A stretch of DNA of 39,020 bases from Rhodanobacter sp. (GCA_030148505.1 JASBTI010000003.1:1-39020), one strand, 5' to 3'. Shown: positions 7,935-18,640, numbered from the stretch's first letter. Made by a program: numbers and translations. Notes: a model not told the origin generated them from the letters alone.

Positions 7935-10625
7935 ATGCGCCGTCTCGTTCGTCCTCTCTTGCTTACCGCGCTTGCCGCCTGTTGTGGTGTTGCGCTGGCT
8001 GCCGGCCCTGCTGCCCATCAGGCACCCAAGGGCAAGTTGCCACACTGGGTGGTGCCGCAGTCGTATCAGCTCGCCTTCAAGGTCGATCCTGCGCAGCAGG
8101 ATTTCTCCGGCGTCACCACGATCAAGGTCAAGCTGACCAAAGCCTCCGATCACCTGTGGCTGGACGGCAAGGAGCTCATGGTATCCAAGGTGACGGTGAC
8201 CGACGCCGACGGCAAAAGCCATCCGGCGGTCTATACCGAAGTGGATTCCAAGGCCGGCGTGGCACGGCTCGACTTCGGCCATATTCTGCCGCCGCAGGCC
8301 TTGACCCTGACCTTCCTCTACAGCGCGCCGCTCAATGCGCAGCTGCAGGGCCTCTACAAGGTCACCGCCAAGGGCAAGCCGTATGCGATGACGCAGATGG
8401 AGCCGATTAGTGCGCGGTTTGCGTTCCCCGGTTTCGACGAGCCGGATTTCAAGACGCCGTTCGACATAAGTCTTACCGTACCGGATGCCGATACCGCGGT
8501 AGCCAACACACAGCAGGTTAAACAGACGCCCGCGGGCAAAGGATGGAAGACCGTCACCTTTGCCCGCACCCTGCCGCTGCCGACGTATCTGGTGGCGTTT
8601 GCGGTAGGTCCCTGGGACATCACCAAGGCATTCGAGATCGCTCCCGATACCTACCGCAGCAAGCCGCTGCAACTGCGCGGCATCGCCGCCAACGGCGAGG
8701 CGCACCGGATGTCGCATGTGCTGGGCGAGACGCCGAGCATCATCCACGCGCTGGAGAATTACTACGGCTTCGGCTATCCGTTCGACAAGCTCGACCTGCT
8801 GGCAGCGCCGGATTTTGCTGCCGGCGCGATGGAAAATCCGGGCTTGGTCACCTTTCGCGACTGGCTGCTGCTGCTTGACAAGGACTCCCCGGCGCGCAAC
8901 GTGCGTGGCTCATTCAATGTCACCGCACATGAACTTGCGCACCAATGGACCGGCGATACCGTGACCATGACGTGGTGGAACGACATCTGGCTGAACGAGG
9001 CGTTCGCCACCTGGATGCAGCAGAAGGTCACCGAGGAGGTGCATCCGGAATACCGCGCCGATCTCGATCGGGTGCGCGGTGCACAAGGCGCCATGCGCAA
9101 CGACAGCCTGGTCAGCGCGCGCAAGATCCGCCAGCCGATCACCGGCAACGGCGACATCATGACGGCGTTCGACGGCATCACCTATCAGAAGGGTGCCAGC
9201 GTCCTCGGCATGTTCGAGAACTATGTTGGGCCGAAAATCTTCCAGAAGGGCATGCGTGCCTATATCCAGAAGCACAAATTCGGCAATGCCGATGCCAATG
9301 ATCTGGTCGACGCGATCGCCGAAGCCGCGGGCAAAGGTGCCGCGTTCAAGCGCGCGTTCAACAGTTTCCTCAACCAGTCCGGTGTGCCCTACGTGCAGAC
9401 CCGGCTGGAGCACAAGGACGGCAAGACGGTGCTGGATCTGCGTCAGAGCCGCTATCTGCCGGTGGGCAGCAGCGGCAGTGCCGATCGCATCTGGGGGGTG
9501 CCGGTGTGCGTGCGCTACGGCACGGCCAGCGGCAGCAAGGTCAGTTGCGAGATGCTCGACAAGGCAACCGGCTCGATGGTCTTGTCCGACGCCAGCCAGC
9601 CAACCTGGGTGATGCCCAATGCGAATGCCAGTGGCTATTACCGCTTCAGTCTCGGTAAGGCCGGGCTGGCCGGATTGATCAAGCATGTGGCCAATCTCAC
9701 CGACGCCGAAAAGCTGGCGTATGCCGACGCCATCTACGCCGGATTCCATCACGGCGATCTGAATGCGGGAGATGTGCTGATGGCCTTGCAGCCGTTGACC
9801 GGTTCCAAGGTACGCGAGGTGGCCACGGCACCGATCGGTCAAGTCGGCTGGATCTACCGCCATGAGGCCAAGACCGAAGCCCAACGGGCCCGATTGGTAG
9901 CGTGGATGAAGGCGGCCTACCTCCCGCGTCTGCAGGCGCTCGGTTATCAGCGCAAGCCCGGTGAATCGGAGGATGCATCGTTGCTGCGCAGCACCCTGGC
10001 TGAAACGCTGGCGTTCGACTTCAAGTTGCCGTCGGTGCGAGCCGCGCTATTGGCCCAAGGTGAGGCAGCGCTGAGGCGCAAGCCCGATGGTCGGTTGAAT
10101 CTGGCTGCCGCCGACCCCGATTTGCTCGGTGATGCGCTGGGTATCGCCGTGCAGAAACAGGGCAAAACCGCTGTCGATGCGCTGATGGCCGAGCTGCCGG
10201 AAACCAGTGATCCGGCCTTGCGCAACGGTATCCTGCGTGGCCTTTCGCATGCGGACACACCGATGCTGGCCGAGCGGGTGCGCGATTTCTCGTTGAGCCA
10301 ACAGGTCAAGGTGGGCGAGATGGCGTCGCTGTTGCTGGGCGGTCGCGACACGCTGGCCGAACGCAACGCCATGTGGACGTGGTTTACCGCGCACTATTCG
10401 CAAGTGCTCAAGCGCACCGGCAGCTTTGCCGGTGGTCGTCTGCCCAGGCTGGCGGCGGCGGGGGGATGCTCGGGCGGCGAGGCGAGCAGGCTGCAAGCAT
10501 TCTTCAAGCCCCGCGTGAGCGACGCGGCCGGCATCGATCGCGGCTTGGCGCAGACGGCCGAGTCGATCCAGTTGTGCAGTGCGCTGAAGGCTCGCCAGAA
10601 CCCGAACACGATCCTGTCACGGTAA
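7935..10625 (+). CDS. exported M1 family zinc aminopeptidase (PepN/APN type)
   Basis: This 896-residue gluzincin aminopeptidase removes N-terminal residues from peptides. It has an N-terminal signal (MRRLVRPLLLTALAACCGVALAA). The LAAC at residues 13-16 also fits a lipobox, so it may be a lipoprotein rather than freely periplasmic. The exopeptidase motif GAMENPG precedes the zinc site HELAHQW (His332, Glu333, His336), with the third ligand in LNEAF (Glu355), the expected HExxH-x18-E spacing. The C-terminal half resembles the ERAP1-like helical domain. The start at 7935 follows GGGGAAAG and begins the signal peptide; the frame is open further upstream. It lies alone, 227 bp before the large membrane protein, on the same strand. 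Confidence 0.95.
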   Translation: MRRLVRPLLLTALAACCGVALAAGPAAHQAPKGKLPHWVVPQSYQLAFKVDPAQQDFSGVTTIKVKLTKASDHLWLDGKELMVSKVTVTDADGKSHPAVYTEVDSKAGVARLDFGHILPPQALTLTFLYSAPLNAQLQGLYKVTAKGKPYAMTQMEPISARFAFPGFDEPDFKTPFDISLTVPDADTAVANTQQVKQTPAGKGWKTVTFARTLPLPTYLVAFAVGPWDITKAFEIAPDTYRSKPLQLRGIAANGEAHRMSHVLGETPSIIHALENYYGFGYPFDKLDLLAAPDFAAGAMENPGLVTFRDWLLLLDKDSPARNVRGSFNVTAHELAHQWTGDTVTMTWWNDIWLNEAFATWMQQKVTEEVHPEYRADLDRVRGAQGAMRNDSLVSARKIRQPITGNGDIMTAFDGITYQKGASVLGMFENYVGPKIFQKGMRAYIQKHKFGNADANDLVDAIAEAAGKGAAFKRAFNSFLNQSGVPYVQTRLEHKDGKTVLDLRQSRYLPVGSSGSADRIWGVPVCVRYGTASGSKVSCEMLDKATGSMVLSDASQPTWVMPNANASGYYRFSLGKAGLAGLIKHVANLTDAEKLAYADAIYAGFHHGDLNAGDVLMALQPLTGSKVREVATAPIGQVGWIYRHEAKTEAQRARLVAWMKAAYLPRLQALGYQRKPGESEDASLLRSTLAETLAFDFKLPSVRAALLAQGEAALRRKPDGRLNLAAADPDLLGDALGIAVQKQGKTAVDALMAELPETSDPALRNGILRGLSHADTPMLAERVRDFSLSQQVKVGEMASLLLGGRDTLAERNAMWTWFTAHYSQVLKRTGSFAGGRLPRLAAAGGCSGGEASRLQAFFKPRVSDAAGIDRGLAQTAESIQLCSALKARQNPNTILSR

Positions 10626-10852
10626 GCGTCGCACCCGGCAGGCCCGGGGCCGGCATGCGTCGGCGCCCTCGCATTCAGGATCCTGCCTTGCCCGTCGGGT
10701 GACACCGGGGATCGGTACGTCTGCGACGGCCGGTATGCTCGCGCCTGCCCGCGGATACACGCGTCCGCTATCGCAGAATGCATTCGCCCGCTGTAAGGCT
10801 GCCCTGGAACACCTACACTGTGCTTGCCGCGCAGGCACACAGGGAGAAAAGC

Positions 10853-13800
10853 ATGCTTCGTCGATTGCCGGAAATGCTGGTGTTGTTGGGTGCCTGTCTG
10901 TTGTTGACGGTGTCCTCGTTGTCGGCGCAACAGATTCCGCCGCCCTTGCGTGACTGGCAGGACTGGGTGCTGCACCAGGTACCACAGCACGCCTGCCCGT
11001 TTCTCGCCAACCGGATGCCGGACAGCAACAGTTACCAGTGCGCATGGCCCGGCCGGCTGAGTCTTACCGCCGGTCCCGACGGTGGCCACTTTGTTTTTGC
11101 CGTGCATGTCGACGCGCCGAGCTGGGTAGCCTTGCCGGGTGGTATCCGACATTGGCCACAACAAGTCAGCGCCGACAACCGCCCGGCCCCGGTGCTGCAG
11201 CGGGGCAATCAGCCGATGCTGTGGCTGACGCAAGGTGACTATCAGTTGAAGGGTGTGTTGCCGTGGACATCGCGGCCTGCACGCGTGCAGGTGCCGGCGG
11301 CCATTGGACTGGTGACGTTGTCCGTCGACGGCAAGCGAGTTGCCCATCTCGAACGCAATGGTGACCAACTCACCCTCGGTGAAGCGATGGCGGCACAGCG
11401 TACTGCCGATTCGCTTTCGTTGCGGGTTTACCGGCGCCTTGACGATGGCTTGCCGGCAATTTTGCAGACGCAATTGCAGCTCAATGTGACCGGCACTGCA
11501 CGTGAGCAAGTGCTCGGCCCAGTGTTGCCCGCGGGTTTCGTCGCTACCGCCTTGTCCGGTGGTCTGCCCGCCCGGCTCGGGAGCGACGGCCGTTTGCGCT
11601 TGCAATTGCGCCCGGGCCGTTGGGTAGTCACGCTGGAGGCGCGGGCCAGTCAGCCGTTGGCCGCGGTGACCCTGAAACTGCCCGCTGAGCCCTGGCCGCG
11701 AAGGGAGATCTGGAGCTATGCCGACGATCCCGGTCTGCGCAGTACGCGCGTCCAGGGGCAGCCCGTGGACCCGGCGCAGGCGGGCGTGCCGCAGGGCTGG
11801 CGCGAGCTGCCGGCGTATGCGCTGGATGACAGCGCGGGGCTCGCCATCGTCACCGGCACCCGGGGAGACGAAGGTGGGCGTGGCGATCAGGTGCGCCTGC
11901 AGCGCCAGCTGTGGCTGGACTTCGATGGTCGCGGCCTCGGCGTGGCCGATCATCTGGTCGGGACCTTGCGTCATCAACAGCGGCTGGAGGTGGTGGCGCC
12001 ATGGCAACTGCAGCGGGCATCACAGAACGATCAGCCGTTGTTGATCAGCAAGGTCAAGGACGGTCGCGCCGGTGTCGAGCTGCGTCAGCAACAGCTCAAT
12101 CTGCACGCGGGATTGCGCCTGGCAGGGCATGCGGGTGCGTTGCCGGCGAGCGGTTGGCAAATACCGCTAGAAGGCATCGATGCGACGTTGCACCTGCCTT
12201 ACGGTTATCGCCTGCTTGGGGCGATCGGGGCGGATCGCTCGCCCGATTCGTGGGTGGCGCGATGGAGTCTTCTGGACTTGTTTGTGGTGGCGGTGATCGC
12301 GCTGCTGGCGGGTCGCCTGCTGGGGTGGCCGTGGGGCTTGTTGCTGGCGGCGTTTCTCGCACTCGCCCAGCAGGAGGCCGGCGCGCCGCGCTGGACGCTG
12401 GCCTTGGTGCTGGTGCTCACCCTGTTGATGCGTGGCTTGCCGCAGGGGCGGCTGCAACTCGCTGCGCGCATCGGCGCGGTGGCAATGTTTGCCTTGACCG
12501 TGCTGTGGACGCTGCCGTTTGCGGCGACGCAGTTGCAATACGCCTTGCATCCGCAGCTGGAAGGTATGGCTCGGGGCCGCGTCGTCCAGGCCGACTACCG
12601 GCGACAGGAGGTGTCGAACGACAATTATGCAAACGCCCCCGCGAAACAACCATCGCCCAAGATCATGCGGCAAGGGACTCTGTCGCCGGTACAGGAGGCG
12701 TCGCTGAACGCCGTGCAAGCACCTCCACCTCCGGCACCGATGGCATCGGCTGCTCGGGTCCTGGACTCGATCGGGGTGACGGCGGCACGCTCGCCGGCGT
12801 CACTTCGGGTGGCTTACGAGCAAGGCAATCCGGATCTGATCCAGGCCGGCGGCGGAATGCCGCAGTGGGATCTCGGCAACGACTACCGGCTCGGCTGGTC
12901 GGGCCCGGTGAGTACGCACCAGACCAGCCGACTGGTGATCGCGCCGGCATGGCTGGTGCGGCTGTTGCGGGTGCTGATGGTCGCCTTGCTTGCCAGCCTG
13001 CTGGGACGCCTGTTGCCTTTGCTGCTGACGGCACGCCGTCTGCACTGGCGCGGATGGCATGGTGGCGCCGCCAGCACTGCCTTGCTGGTGCTGGCATTGT
13101 TGCCATGGGGCGTGCATGCGCAAAGCCTGCCTAGCCCGCAGCTGCTTGAGCAGTTGCGTAGTCGCCTCACCGAGGCGCCAAAGTGTGCGCCGACATGCGC
13201 CGCGATACCGCAGGCCATGTTGCAAGTCAGTGGCGATATCCTGAGCGTCAACCTGGAGGCACATGCCGGTGCGGTAGTGGCGTTCCCGCTGCCGCAACCC
13301 GACTCGGCGCTGCAACTGCTTGATGTCAGCGTGGACGGTCATGTCAGCGAGCCGCTGGTTCGTCTTGGCGGCCAGCTGTTGTTGCGGCTGGAACGTGGGG
13401 TGCACAAGGTCGACCTGCGCTACCGCGTCGGTGCGACCGACAGTGCGAACCTGCACTTCATGCTGCACCCCGATCGTGTTGCCTTCAGCGGAACGGGTTG
13501 GTCGGCCGGTGGCCTCGATGCCGGTCGCTTGCTGGGAGACAGCGTCGCACTCAACCGCATACAGACCCGCGCCAGTGGCGCGGCGTTGCCGACCGCACAG
13601 AGCTTTCCGCCGTATGTGCGGCTGACCCGAAACCTGGTGCTCGGCGTCGACTGGACGGTGGAGAACGTGGTTCGCCGAGTTGCCCCGCGCGACGGTGGTT
13701 TCAGTCTCACCCTGCCGCTGCTGCCCGGTGAGCATCCGCTGGGCGAGGATGCGTTGGTGAGGGACGGGCGCATCAGCATCACCTTCAACGCCAACAGCAG

Positions 13801-14995
13801 TGTGGTGCGCTGGACCAGTCGACTCGATCACGCTGCCGCCCTGGCGCTCAAGGCGCCGGCGCTGGGCAAGCGGGCGGAAGTATGGGAGGTCCATGCGGCA
13901 CCGATGTGGCACGTGCAGGCGCAAGGGGTACCGATCAGTGCCAGCGACAATGGGCTGCTGTACCAGCCGTTGCCCGGCGAAACCTTGCATCTGGCCTTCA
14001 GCGAGCCGATCGCCGTGGCGGGCGACAGCCTGGCGTTCGATGGCGTACAGATGATCAGCCAGGTCGGCAAGCGGGCAGTCGAGACCGCGTTGAACCTCCA
14101 GGCGCGCAGCACACGTGGTGGCGAACACCTGATTACCTTGCCAGCCGGTGCCGAGCTGCTGCAGGCGAGTCGCGATGGCGAGTCGATCAACCTCGCCGTA
14201 CGGCATGGCAAGCTCGGCCTGCCGTTGCTGCCGGGTGCCCACACCTACGCACTGAGCCTGCGCGAGTCGGGCGGCGTCAGCACGCGCACGCATACGCCAA
14301 GTCTGGCGCTGGATGCGCCAGCAGCCAATATCCAGATGGGTCTGCAGCTGCCGCACGATCGCTGGGTGCTGTGGACGTGGGGCCCGGGTGTCGGCCCGGC
14401 GGTGCTGTACTGGTCGCAGCTGGTCGTGTTGTTGCTGGTCGCCTGGTTGCTGGGACGCTACGCGCCAACGCCATTGCGCTTTCGCCACTGGTTGCTGCTG
14501 GGCCTGGGATTCTCCGCCTTTGCCTGGAGTGCCTACGCGCTGGTGGTGCTGTGGTTGATCCTGCTCGGACTGCGCGCGCGCAGCGATGTGTCGGCCACGC
14601 TCAGTCCGGCGAAGTTCAATAGCCTGCAGATGGGGTTGGCGGCGTTGACCTTGCTGGCGCTGACCGTGCTGATTGCCGCCGTGCCCAAGGGCTTGCTTGG
14701 TCTGCCCGACATGCATGTGGCGGGCAACGGCTCAGGCGCCTGGAACCTGCGCTGGTTTGTCGACCAGAGCGCCGGCGTGCTCCCGCACGGCGGCGTACTC
14801 AGTGTCTCGCTGTGGGTCTACAAGCTGGCCATGCTGGCGTGGGCGCTGTGGCTGGCAAATGCCTTGATCGGTTGGCTGCGCTGGGGGTTTGCCGCGTGGA
14901 CGCACGGTGGCTACTGGCACCCGCGCGAAAAGAAGCCTGGCATCAGCCCCTCGCCGTTGCCGCCCTCATCGGACGGGTCGCCTGGCGATGCCTGA
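10853..14995 (+). CDS. 1380-residue multi-domain membrane protein of unknown function
   Basis: I do not recognise a family. The protein starts with a signal peptide ([26 protein letters not shown]), followed by about 440 residues of beta-rich extracytoplasmic sequence. A membrane block lies near residues 470-560 (three or four helices), then a Pro/Ala-rich low-complexity stretch near 630 (APPPPAPM). A helix near 700-725 is followed by a second signal-like segment at 740-755 ([16 protein letters not shown]). A second beta-rich domain of about 420 residues contains an early Cys pair (KCAPTC). It ends with about five helices from 1180 to 1345 and a Pro/Ser-rich tail. The layout reads as two copies of 'signal, beta domain, membrane block', as if two genes fused. 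The ribosome site AGGGAGA precedes the start at 10853. It overlaps prmC by 8 bp. A cell-envelope role is inference only. Confidence 0.85.
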   Translation: MLRRLPEMLVLLGACLLLTVSSLSAQQIPPPLRDWQDWVLHQVPQHACPFLANRMPDSNSYQCAWPGRLSLTAGPDGGHFVFAVHVDAPSWVALPGGIRHWPQQVSADNRPAPVLQRGNQPMLWLTQGDYQLKGVLPWTSRPARVQVPAAIGLVTLSVDGKRVAHLERNGDQLTLGEAMAAQRTADSLSLRVYRRLDDGLPAILQTQLQLNVTGTAREQVLGPVLPAGFVATALSGGLPARLGSDGRLRLQLRPGRWVVTLEARASQPLAAVTLKLPAEPWPRREIWSYADDPGLRSTRVQGQPVDPAQAGVPQGWRELPAYALDDSAGLAIVTGTRGDEGGRGDQVRLQRQLWLDFDGRGLGVADHLVGTLRHQQRLEVVAPWQLQRASQNDQPLLISKVKDGRAGVELRQQQLNLHAGLRLAGHAGALPASGWQIPLEGIDATLHLPYGYRLLGAIGADRSPDSWVARWSLLDLFVVAVIALLAGRLLGWPWGLLLAAFLALAQQEAGAPRWTLALVLVLTLLMRGLPQGRLQLAARIGAVAMFALTVLWTLPFAATQLQYALHPQLEGMARGRVVQADYRRQEVSNDNYANAPAKQPSPKIMRQGTLSPVQEASLNAVQAPPPPAPMASAARVLDSIGVTAARSPASLRVAYEQGNPDLIQAGGGMPQWDLGNDYRLGWSGPVSTHQTSRLVIAPAWLVRLLRVLMVALLASLLGRLLPLLLTARRLHWRGWHGGAASTALLVLALLPWGVHAQSLPSPQLLEQLRSRLTEAPKCAPTCAAIPQAMLQVSGDILSVNLEAHAGAVVAFPLPQPDSALQLLDVSVDGHVSEPLVRLGGQLLLRLERGVHKVDLRYRVGATDSANLHFMLHPDRVAFSGTGWSAGGLDAGRLLGDSVALNRIQTRASGAALPTAQSFPPYVRLTRNLVLGVDWTVENVVRRVAPRDGGFSLTLPLLPGEHPLGEDALVRDGRISITFNANSSVVRWTSRLDHAAALALKAPALGKRAEVWEVHAAPMWHVQAQGVPISASDNGLLYQPLPGETLHLAFSEPIAVAGDSLAFDGVQMISQVGKRAVETALNLQARSTRGGEHLITLPAGAELLQASRDGESINLAVRHGKLGLPLLPGAHTYALSLRESGGVSTRTHTPSLALDAPAANIQMGLQLPHDRWVLWTWGPGVGPAVLYWSQLVVLLLVAWLLGRYAPTPLRFRHWLLLGLGFSAFAWSAYALVVLWLILLGLRARSDVSATLSPAKFNSLQMGLAALTLLALTVLIAAVPKGLLGLPDMHVAGNGSGAWNLRWFVDQSAGVLPHGGVLSVSLWVYKLAMLAWALWLANALIGWLRWGFAAWTHGGYWHPREKKPGISPSPLPPSSDGSPGDA

Positions 14996-15809
14996 GCTCG
15001 GCAACGTACTGGCCGCGGCGACGGCACGCCTGGGCGAGCGTGTCGATGCCGAAGTGCTGTTGCTGCATGTGCTGGGCAAGCCGCGCAGCTGGCTGTTCTC
15101 CCATGCCGACGATGTGCTGGACAGCGACGTCACGCGGGCTTTCGACAGCCTGGTCGAACGCCGTGCCCGCGGCGAGCCGGTGGCGTACATCACCGGCTCG
15201 TGTGGTTTCTGGTCGCTGCTACTGGAGGTAACGCCAGCCACGCTGATTCCGCGCCCGGAAACCGAGCTGCTGGTCGAGCTGGCACTGGCGCGTCTGCCGC
15301 GTGATGGTGCATATCGCGTGGTTGACCTCGGCACCGGTAGTGGTGCGGTCGCACTGGCGATCGCCAGCGAGCGACCACAGGCACAGGTGATCGCCATCGA
15401 TGCCAGTGCCGACGCACTGGCGGTGGCCCGCGGCAATGCGCGCAAAAACGGCATCGGCAACGTGAGCTTCCGGTGCGGCGACTGGTTGTCTCCGCTGGGC
15501 GATGAGCGTGTCGAGCTGATCGTCTCCAACCCGCCCTACATCGAGTCCGACGATCCCCACCTGGATCGCGGCGATCTGCGTTTCGAACCGTTGGCGGCAT
15601 TGGTCTCGGGTGGCGACGGTCTCGACGACATCCGCCGCATCATCGATGGCGCTTGCCGCCATCTGCGGCCGCAAGGCTGGCTGCTGTTGGAACACGGCTG
15701 GCAGCAGGGCGATGCCGTGCGCGCGCTGTTGCGAAATGCGGGCTATGCCGAGGTATTCACCGCCGAGGATCTGGAGCGTCGTGACCGGATCAGCGGCGGG
15801 TGTCGTTGA
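14988..15809 (+). CDS. prmC: peptide chain release factor N5-glutamine methyltransferase PrmC
   Basis: This 273-residue class I SAM-dependent methyltransferase modifies the glutamine of the GGQ motif in release factors RF1 and RF2. The SAM site is [16 protein letters not shown], and the catalytic NPPYIE motif follows in [10 protein letters not shown]. An N-terminal helical domain precedes them. The ATG at 14988 overlaps the stop of the large membrane protein by 8 bp, which suggests translational coupling. prmC often follows prfA, but prfA is not nearby. The last codons ([11 protein letters not shown]) lie within a 36-bp sequence that occurs again at 19253-19288, so the 3' end of prmC appears to be the boundary of an inserted islet; the reading frame stays intact. 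Confidence 0.95.
   Translation: MPELGNVLAAATARLGERVDAEVLLLHVLGKPRSWLFSHADDVLDSDVTRAFDSLVERRARGEPVAYITGSCGFWSLLLEVTPATLIPRPETELLVELALARLPRDGAYRVVDLGTGSGAVALAIASERPQAQVIAIDASADALAVARGNARKNGIGNVSFRCGDWLSPLGDERVELIVSNPPYIESDDPHLDRGDLRFEPLAALVSGGDGLDDIRRIIDGACRHLRPQGWLLLEHGWQQGDAVRALLRNAGYAEVFTAEDLERRDRISGGCR
15767..15802 (+). repeat. direct repeat copy A, inside the 3' end of prmC
   Basis: This copy matches 19253-19288 over 36 bp with a single mismatch (C at 15794 against T at 19280): 27 identical bases, the mismatch, then 8 identical bases. It encodes the C-terminal part of PrmC. Confidence 0.92.
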
Positions 15810-15941
15810 AACCCGGTCGATGCACGATCTATCGGTGTCCCTGGAATTTCATCGCGACAACCGTCCGTTTGAACCGGTGGCCCGAAGTGCGGTGTACGAC
15901 ACACCGAGGCGCCTTGCGTCCATTTCGTCCCCTTTCCGTCC

Positions 15942-16844
15942 TCAGAATGAAGGATCGTTTCGCTGCGTTTGCTGCTTGAGCCATTCGACAATGACCGCGG
16001 CCCCGGGCCGGATGGGTCCCTGCCGGGGAAGCACGATCCAGTAGGCCGGTGTAAGCGTCACGCCGAGTCCTTTGAACGGTCGAACGAGTGCACCCGATAC
16101 CACCTCATCGAGGGCAAGTCGGTGACGGGCGAGAGCGACCCCCTGACTCTGTGCCGCTGCCCGCAGCACCAGATCAGAGGACGCGAAGCGTGGTCCGGCT
16201 CTTACGTCGAGCGATTCAGGGCCTTGCGCACGCCGCCATGTCTCCCAGGATGCATGGGGGTCGCGGTCATGCAGCAAACGCATGCCAAGCAGATCCGCCG
16301 GTTGATCGGGGCGACCGGAATCCTCAAACAGTCCAGGGCTCATGACGGGGTATAGCGTGTCGTCCATCAGTGGTACGCAACGCACGTCAGGCCAGGGCCC
16401 ACGACCCATGCGGATTGCCAGGTCGACGCCAGCGTTCGCCAGGTCATCCAATTTTTGATCGACAAGCAGGGACACTTCGAGCTGCGGATGCGATTGTTCC
16501 AGTCGCGGCAGCCGCGGAAGTAGCCAGCGCGCCGCGAAAGATGGCGTGGTCGCTATTGTCACCGAGCGCCTTGATTTCGATTCGCGCAGCATCGCCACCG
16601 CATGCTCAATATCTCGAAAGCCAGCCAATGCCGCTTTGCCAAGCACCTCACCTTGTGACGTGAAGGTAATTCCACGTCGGCCAACGGAGGGATTGATCAA
16701 GGCAATCCCCAGCCAGGCATCGAGCTCCATCAAGTGGCGGCTGACCGAGGAGTGTGCGATGCCGAGTTCACGCGCGGCCGCGCGAACGCCACCCTGGGCG
16801 TAGACGGTGGCGAAGGCGCGCAAGGCATTGAGCGGCAGTTTCAT
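15942..16844 (-). CDS. LysR-family transcriptional regulator, GcvA-like
   Basis: This 300-residue LysR regulator has an N-terminal helix-turn-helix (MKLPLNALRAFATVYAQGG... AHSSVSRHLMELDAWLG) and a substrate-binding domain with TIATTPSFAARWLLPRL and VDLAIRMGRGPWP, wording typical of the GcvA subgroup. It is divergent from the glutathionyl-hydroquinone reductase gene across 96 bp, the usual arrangement of a LysR protein with its target operon. A perfect 6-bp inverted repeat with a 5-nt spacer (16854-16870) lies just upstream of its start and may be its operator. The inducer is unknown; a quinone or xenobiotic related to the neighbouring enzymes is an inference. Confidence 0.92.
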   Translation of the reverse strand: MKLPLNALRAFATVYAQGGVRAAARELGIAHSSVSRHLMELDAWLGIALINPSVGRRGITFTSQGEVLGKAALAGFRDIEHAVAMLRESKSRRSVTIATTPSFAARWLLPRLPRLEQSHPQLEVSLLVDQKLDDLANAGVDLAIRMGRGPWPDVRCVPLMDDTLYPVMSPGLFEDSGRPDQPADLLGMRLLHDRDPHASWETWRRAQGPESLDVRAGPRFASSDLVLRAAAQSQGVALARHRLALDEVVSGALVRPFKGLGVTLTPAYWIVLPRQGPIRPGAAVIVEWLKQQTQRNDPSF

Positions 16845-16853
16845 GATGGACTT

Positions 16854-16870
16854 AATAATAGACCATTATT
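16854..16870. promoter_or_regulatory. putative LysR operator in the divergent promoter region
   Basis: A perfect inverted repeat AATAAT-N5-ATTATT lies 10 bp upstream of the lysR start. It has the T-N11-A type dyad expected for LysR proteins and sits in the lysR / hydroquinone reductase gap. Confidence 0.5.
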
Positions 16871-16940
16871 GGCGCTCAACCGACCATGTTTTCGATCCAG
16901 CATATATCTAATGACCGGATTTGAAAGGAGGTTGAGCGCC
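16871..16940 (+). promoter_or_regulatory. leader inverted repeat overlapping the ribosome site of the hydroquinone reductase gene
   Basis: GGCGCTCAAC (16871-16880) is perfectly complementary to GTTGAGCGCC (16931-16940), which ends directly at the ATG. The ribosome site AAAGGAGG (16924-16931) sits at the edge of the right arm. In an mRNA starting before 16871 the stem would enclose the ribosome site; in DNA the dyad could be a protein site. Confidence 0.4.
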
Positions 16941-17966
16941 ATGGTAATACCGATCCACGGGCGCTGGACGAACTCTGATGGGAGCATCGTCGATGGTCAC
17001 TTGGGGAGGCCGGACAGCGTGCCGTCAGGAAGGCTCGACGAAGTCGCCGAACGGCTGCGCTCGACGCCCGGGCGCTACCACCTGATCGCCTCGATGAGCT
17101 GTCCCTGGTCGCAACGGACCCTGCTCATGCGTGCCCTGAAAGGACTGGACGCCTACGTGCCGGTGCAGATTGCCGGTGGCGCCCGCGCAGAGGGCTATGC
17201 GCCTAACCTTGGGGCACCCTGGACGGTTCCTGGCTTGAACCTGTGCATTCATCATCTGCACGAGCTCGATACCCTGTCGGACGCCGGTTACTCCGGTCGT
17301 GCCACGGTACCTGTGCTGTGGGACCGCGACGAGGGCAGGATCGTGAGCAACGAATCCGCACGGATCATCCGCGCGTTCGATGCCGCAGACGCCGATCAGG
17401 CTGGTGCTTTCACATTTTTTCCGTCATCCCTGCGCAAACAGACTGACGCGCTCAACACCCGTGTGCAGGCGGACCTGTCCAATGGTGTCTATCGCGCTGG
17501 ATTCGCACCGTGCCAGGAGGCTTATGAGCGGGCGTTGGAAAGCGTGTTTGCCATGCTCGACCAGCTTGAGCAACGTCTTGCGCAGGGTCGCTATCTGTTT
17601 GGTCAGACCATCACCGAAACCGACTGGCGGTTGTTCCCGACGCTGGTTCGATTCGACGTGGTGTATCACAGCCATTTCAAGTGTGGGCGACGACGTTTGG
17701 TCGACATGCCCAACCTGTGGGCATATGCGCGTGACCTGATGAGCTGGCGCGGCGTAGCCGCCACCGTCGACTTTGCTGCGATCCGCGAGGGCTACTACCT
17801 CCACGATCGCAGTATCAATCCATTCGGCATCGTTGCAGTAGATGCGGGCGCCGACTGGTCCGCAGCACACGGGCGTGAGCGGCTCGGTCCTGCGCGAATT
17901 GCGCTCGTTGCCGGTGGAGAAGTCGAGATGGATATCGCCTCGATGCTGCCCGTGGCCTGCGTGTGA
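16941..17966 (+). CDS. glutathionyl-hydroquinone reductase (Xi-class GST, YqjG/EcM4-like)
   Basis: This 341-residue Xi-class glutathione S-transferase is a cytoplasmic enzyme that removes glutathione from glutathionyl-hydroquinones with a catalytic cysteine. The active site is ASMSCPWSQRTLL with Cys54; most family members read CPWAHR. The C-terminal part holds the family's conserved FDVVYHSHFKC block followed by PNLWAYARDL. The start at 16941 is preceded by a strong ribosome site (AAAGGAGG). The protein has a variable tail after about residue 300. It is the first gene of a plus-strand set, 4 bp before the LysE exporter, and divergent from the LysR regulator. Together with the FMN reductase it points to handling of quinones or related electrophiles. 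Confidence 0.93.
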   Translation: MVIPIHGRWTNSDGSIVDGHLGRPDSVPSGRLDEVAERLRSTPGRYHLIASMSCPWSQRTLLMRALKGLDAYVPVQIAGGARAEGYAPNLGAPWTVPGLNLCIHHLHELDTLSDAGYSGRATVPVLWDRDEGRIVSNESARIIRAFDAADADQAGAFTFFPSSLRKQTDALNTRVQADLSNGVYRAGFAPCQEAYERALESVFAMLDQLEQRLAQGRYLFGQTITETDWRLFPTLVRFDVVYHSHFKCGRRRLVDMPNLWAYARDLMSWRGVAATVDFAAIREGYYLHDRSINPFGIVAVDAGADWSAAHGRERLGPARIALVAGGEVEMDIASMLPVACV

Positions 17967-17970
17967 ACCG

Positions 17971-18585
17971 ATGGACGCACTGATTGCCGTAGCCGGTGTT
18001 GTCACGGTTACCGCCATGACGCCCGGGCCCAACAACTTCGTGGTGATGCGCGCAGCTGTGCACTCGGGATTCGCCGGGGCTCTTCCGGCGATCGTCGGCA
18101 TCGTGGCTGGCGGACTGACCATGCTTCTCGTGGTGGCGTTGGGCGTCGGCGTGTTGTTCGCTGCGCATCCGACCCTGTACCCCCTGATTACCACCGTGGG
18201 TGGTGGTTACCTTTGCTGGCTGGGCGTCAATCTGGTCAGAGGCAGCTACAGCCGGGAAGTGACCTCGGCAGAGGCGTTGCCGCTTGGCATGGCGGGCTTG
18301 TTCGGCTTCCAGTTTCTCAACCCCAAGAGCTGGGTGATGGTACTGACGGCGTCGGCCGCCGCACGCGGTGGCGCAGAAACCGCAGACAGCCTGGTGCTAC
18401 TGGTGGCGTTGTTCACGGTCATCCCCACGCTCTGTCTTGCGCTCTGGTGTGTCCTCGGCGTCCTGATGGCGACGTCCATGGAACGGCAACCTGTGCGCAG
18501 CCGGCTGGACAGGGTGATGGGCATGCTGCTGATCGCATCGGCGGTCCTACTTGTTCTTCCTCTCATCGAAGCGTTGCGCGTTTAG
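17971..18585 (+). CDS. LysE/RhtB-family exporter
   Basis: This 204-residue inner-membrane protein has about six hydrophobic segments and the LysE-family N-terminal motif TPGPNNFVVM, followed by a glycine-rich helix and the conserved GFQFLNPKSWVM segment. The family exports amino acids and related small molecules using the proton gradient. It begins 4 bp after the stop of the hydroquinone reductase gene, so the two are almost certainly co-transcribed. Its substrate cannot be deduced; in this setting it might export a conjugate or amino-acid-like product. It is the only membrane protein in the islet. Confidence 0.93.
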   Translation: MDALIAVAGVVTVTAMTPGPNNFVVMRAAVHSGFAGALPAIVGIVAGGLTMLLVVALGVGVLFAAHPTLYPLITTVGGGYLCWLGVNLVRGSYSREVTSAEALPLGMAGLFGFQFLNPKSWVMVLTASAAARGGAETADSLVLLVALFTVIPTLCLALWCVLGVLMATSMERQPVRSRLDRVMGMLLIASAVLLVLPLIEALRV

Positions 18586-18640
18586 CGTCGACGCTACCAC
18601 CACCACTCATATCCACTACCCATCCTCGGAGCCTTTCCTC

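Noticed and set aside
10394..12007. 537-codon minus-strand frame opposite the aminopeptidase end and the large membrane protein
   Set aside because: Spans two real plus-strand genes and their gap; no domain seen.
12800..14716. 638-codon minus-strand frame inside the large membrane protein gene
   Set aside because: Q/R/H-rich antisense shadow; the plus-strand product has signal peptide and helices.
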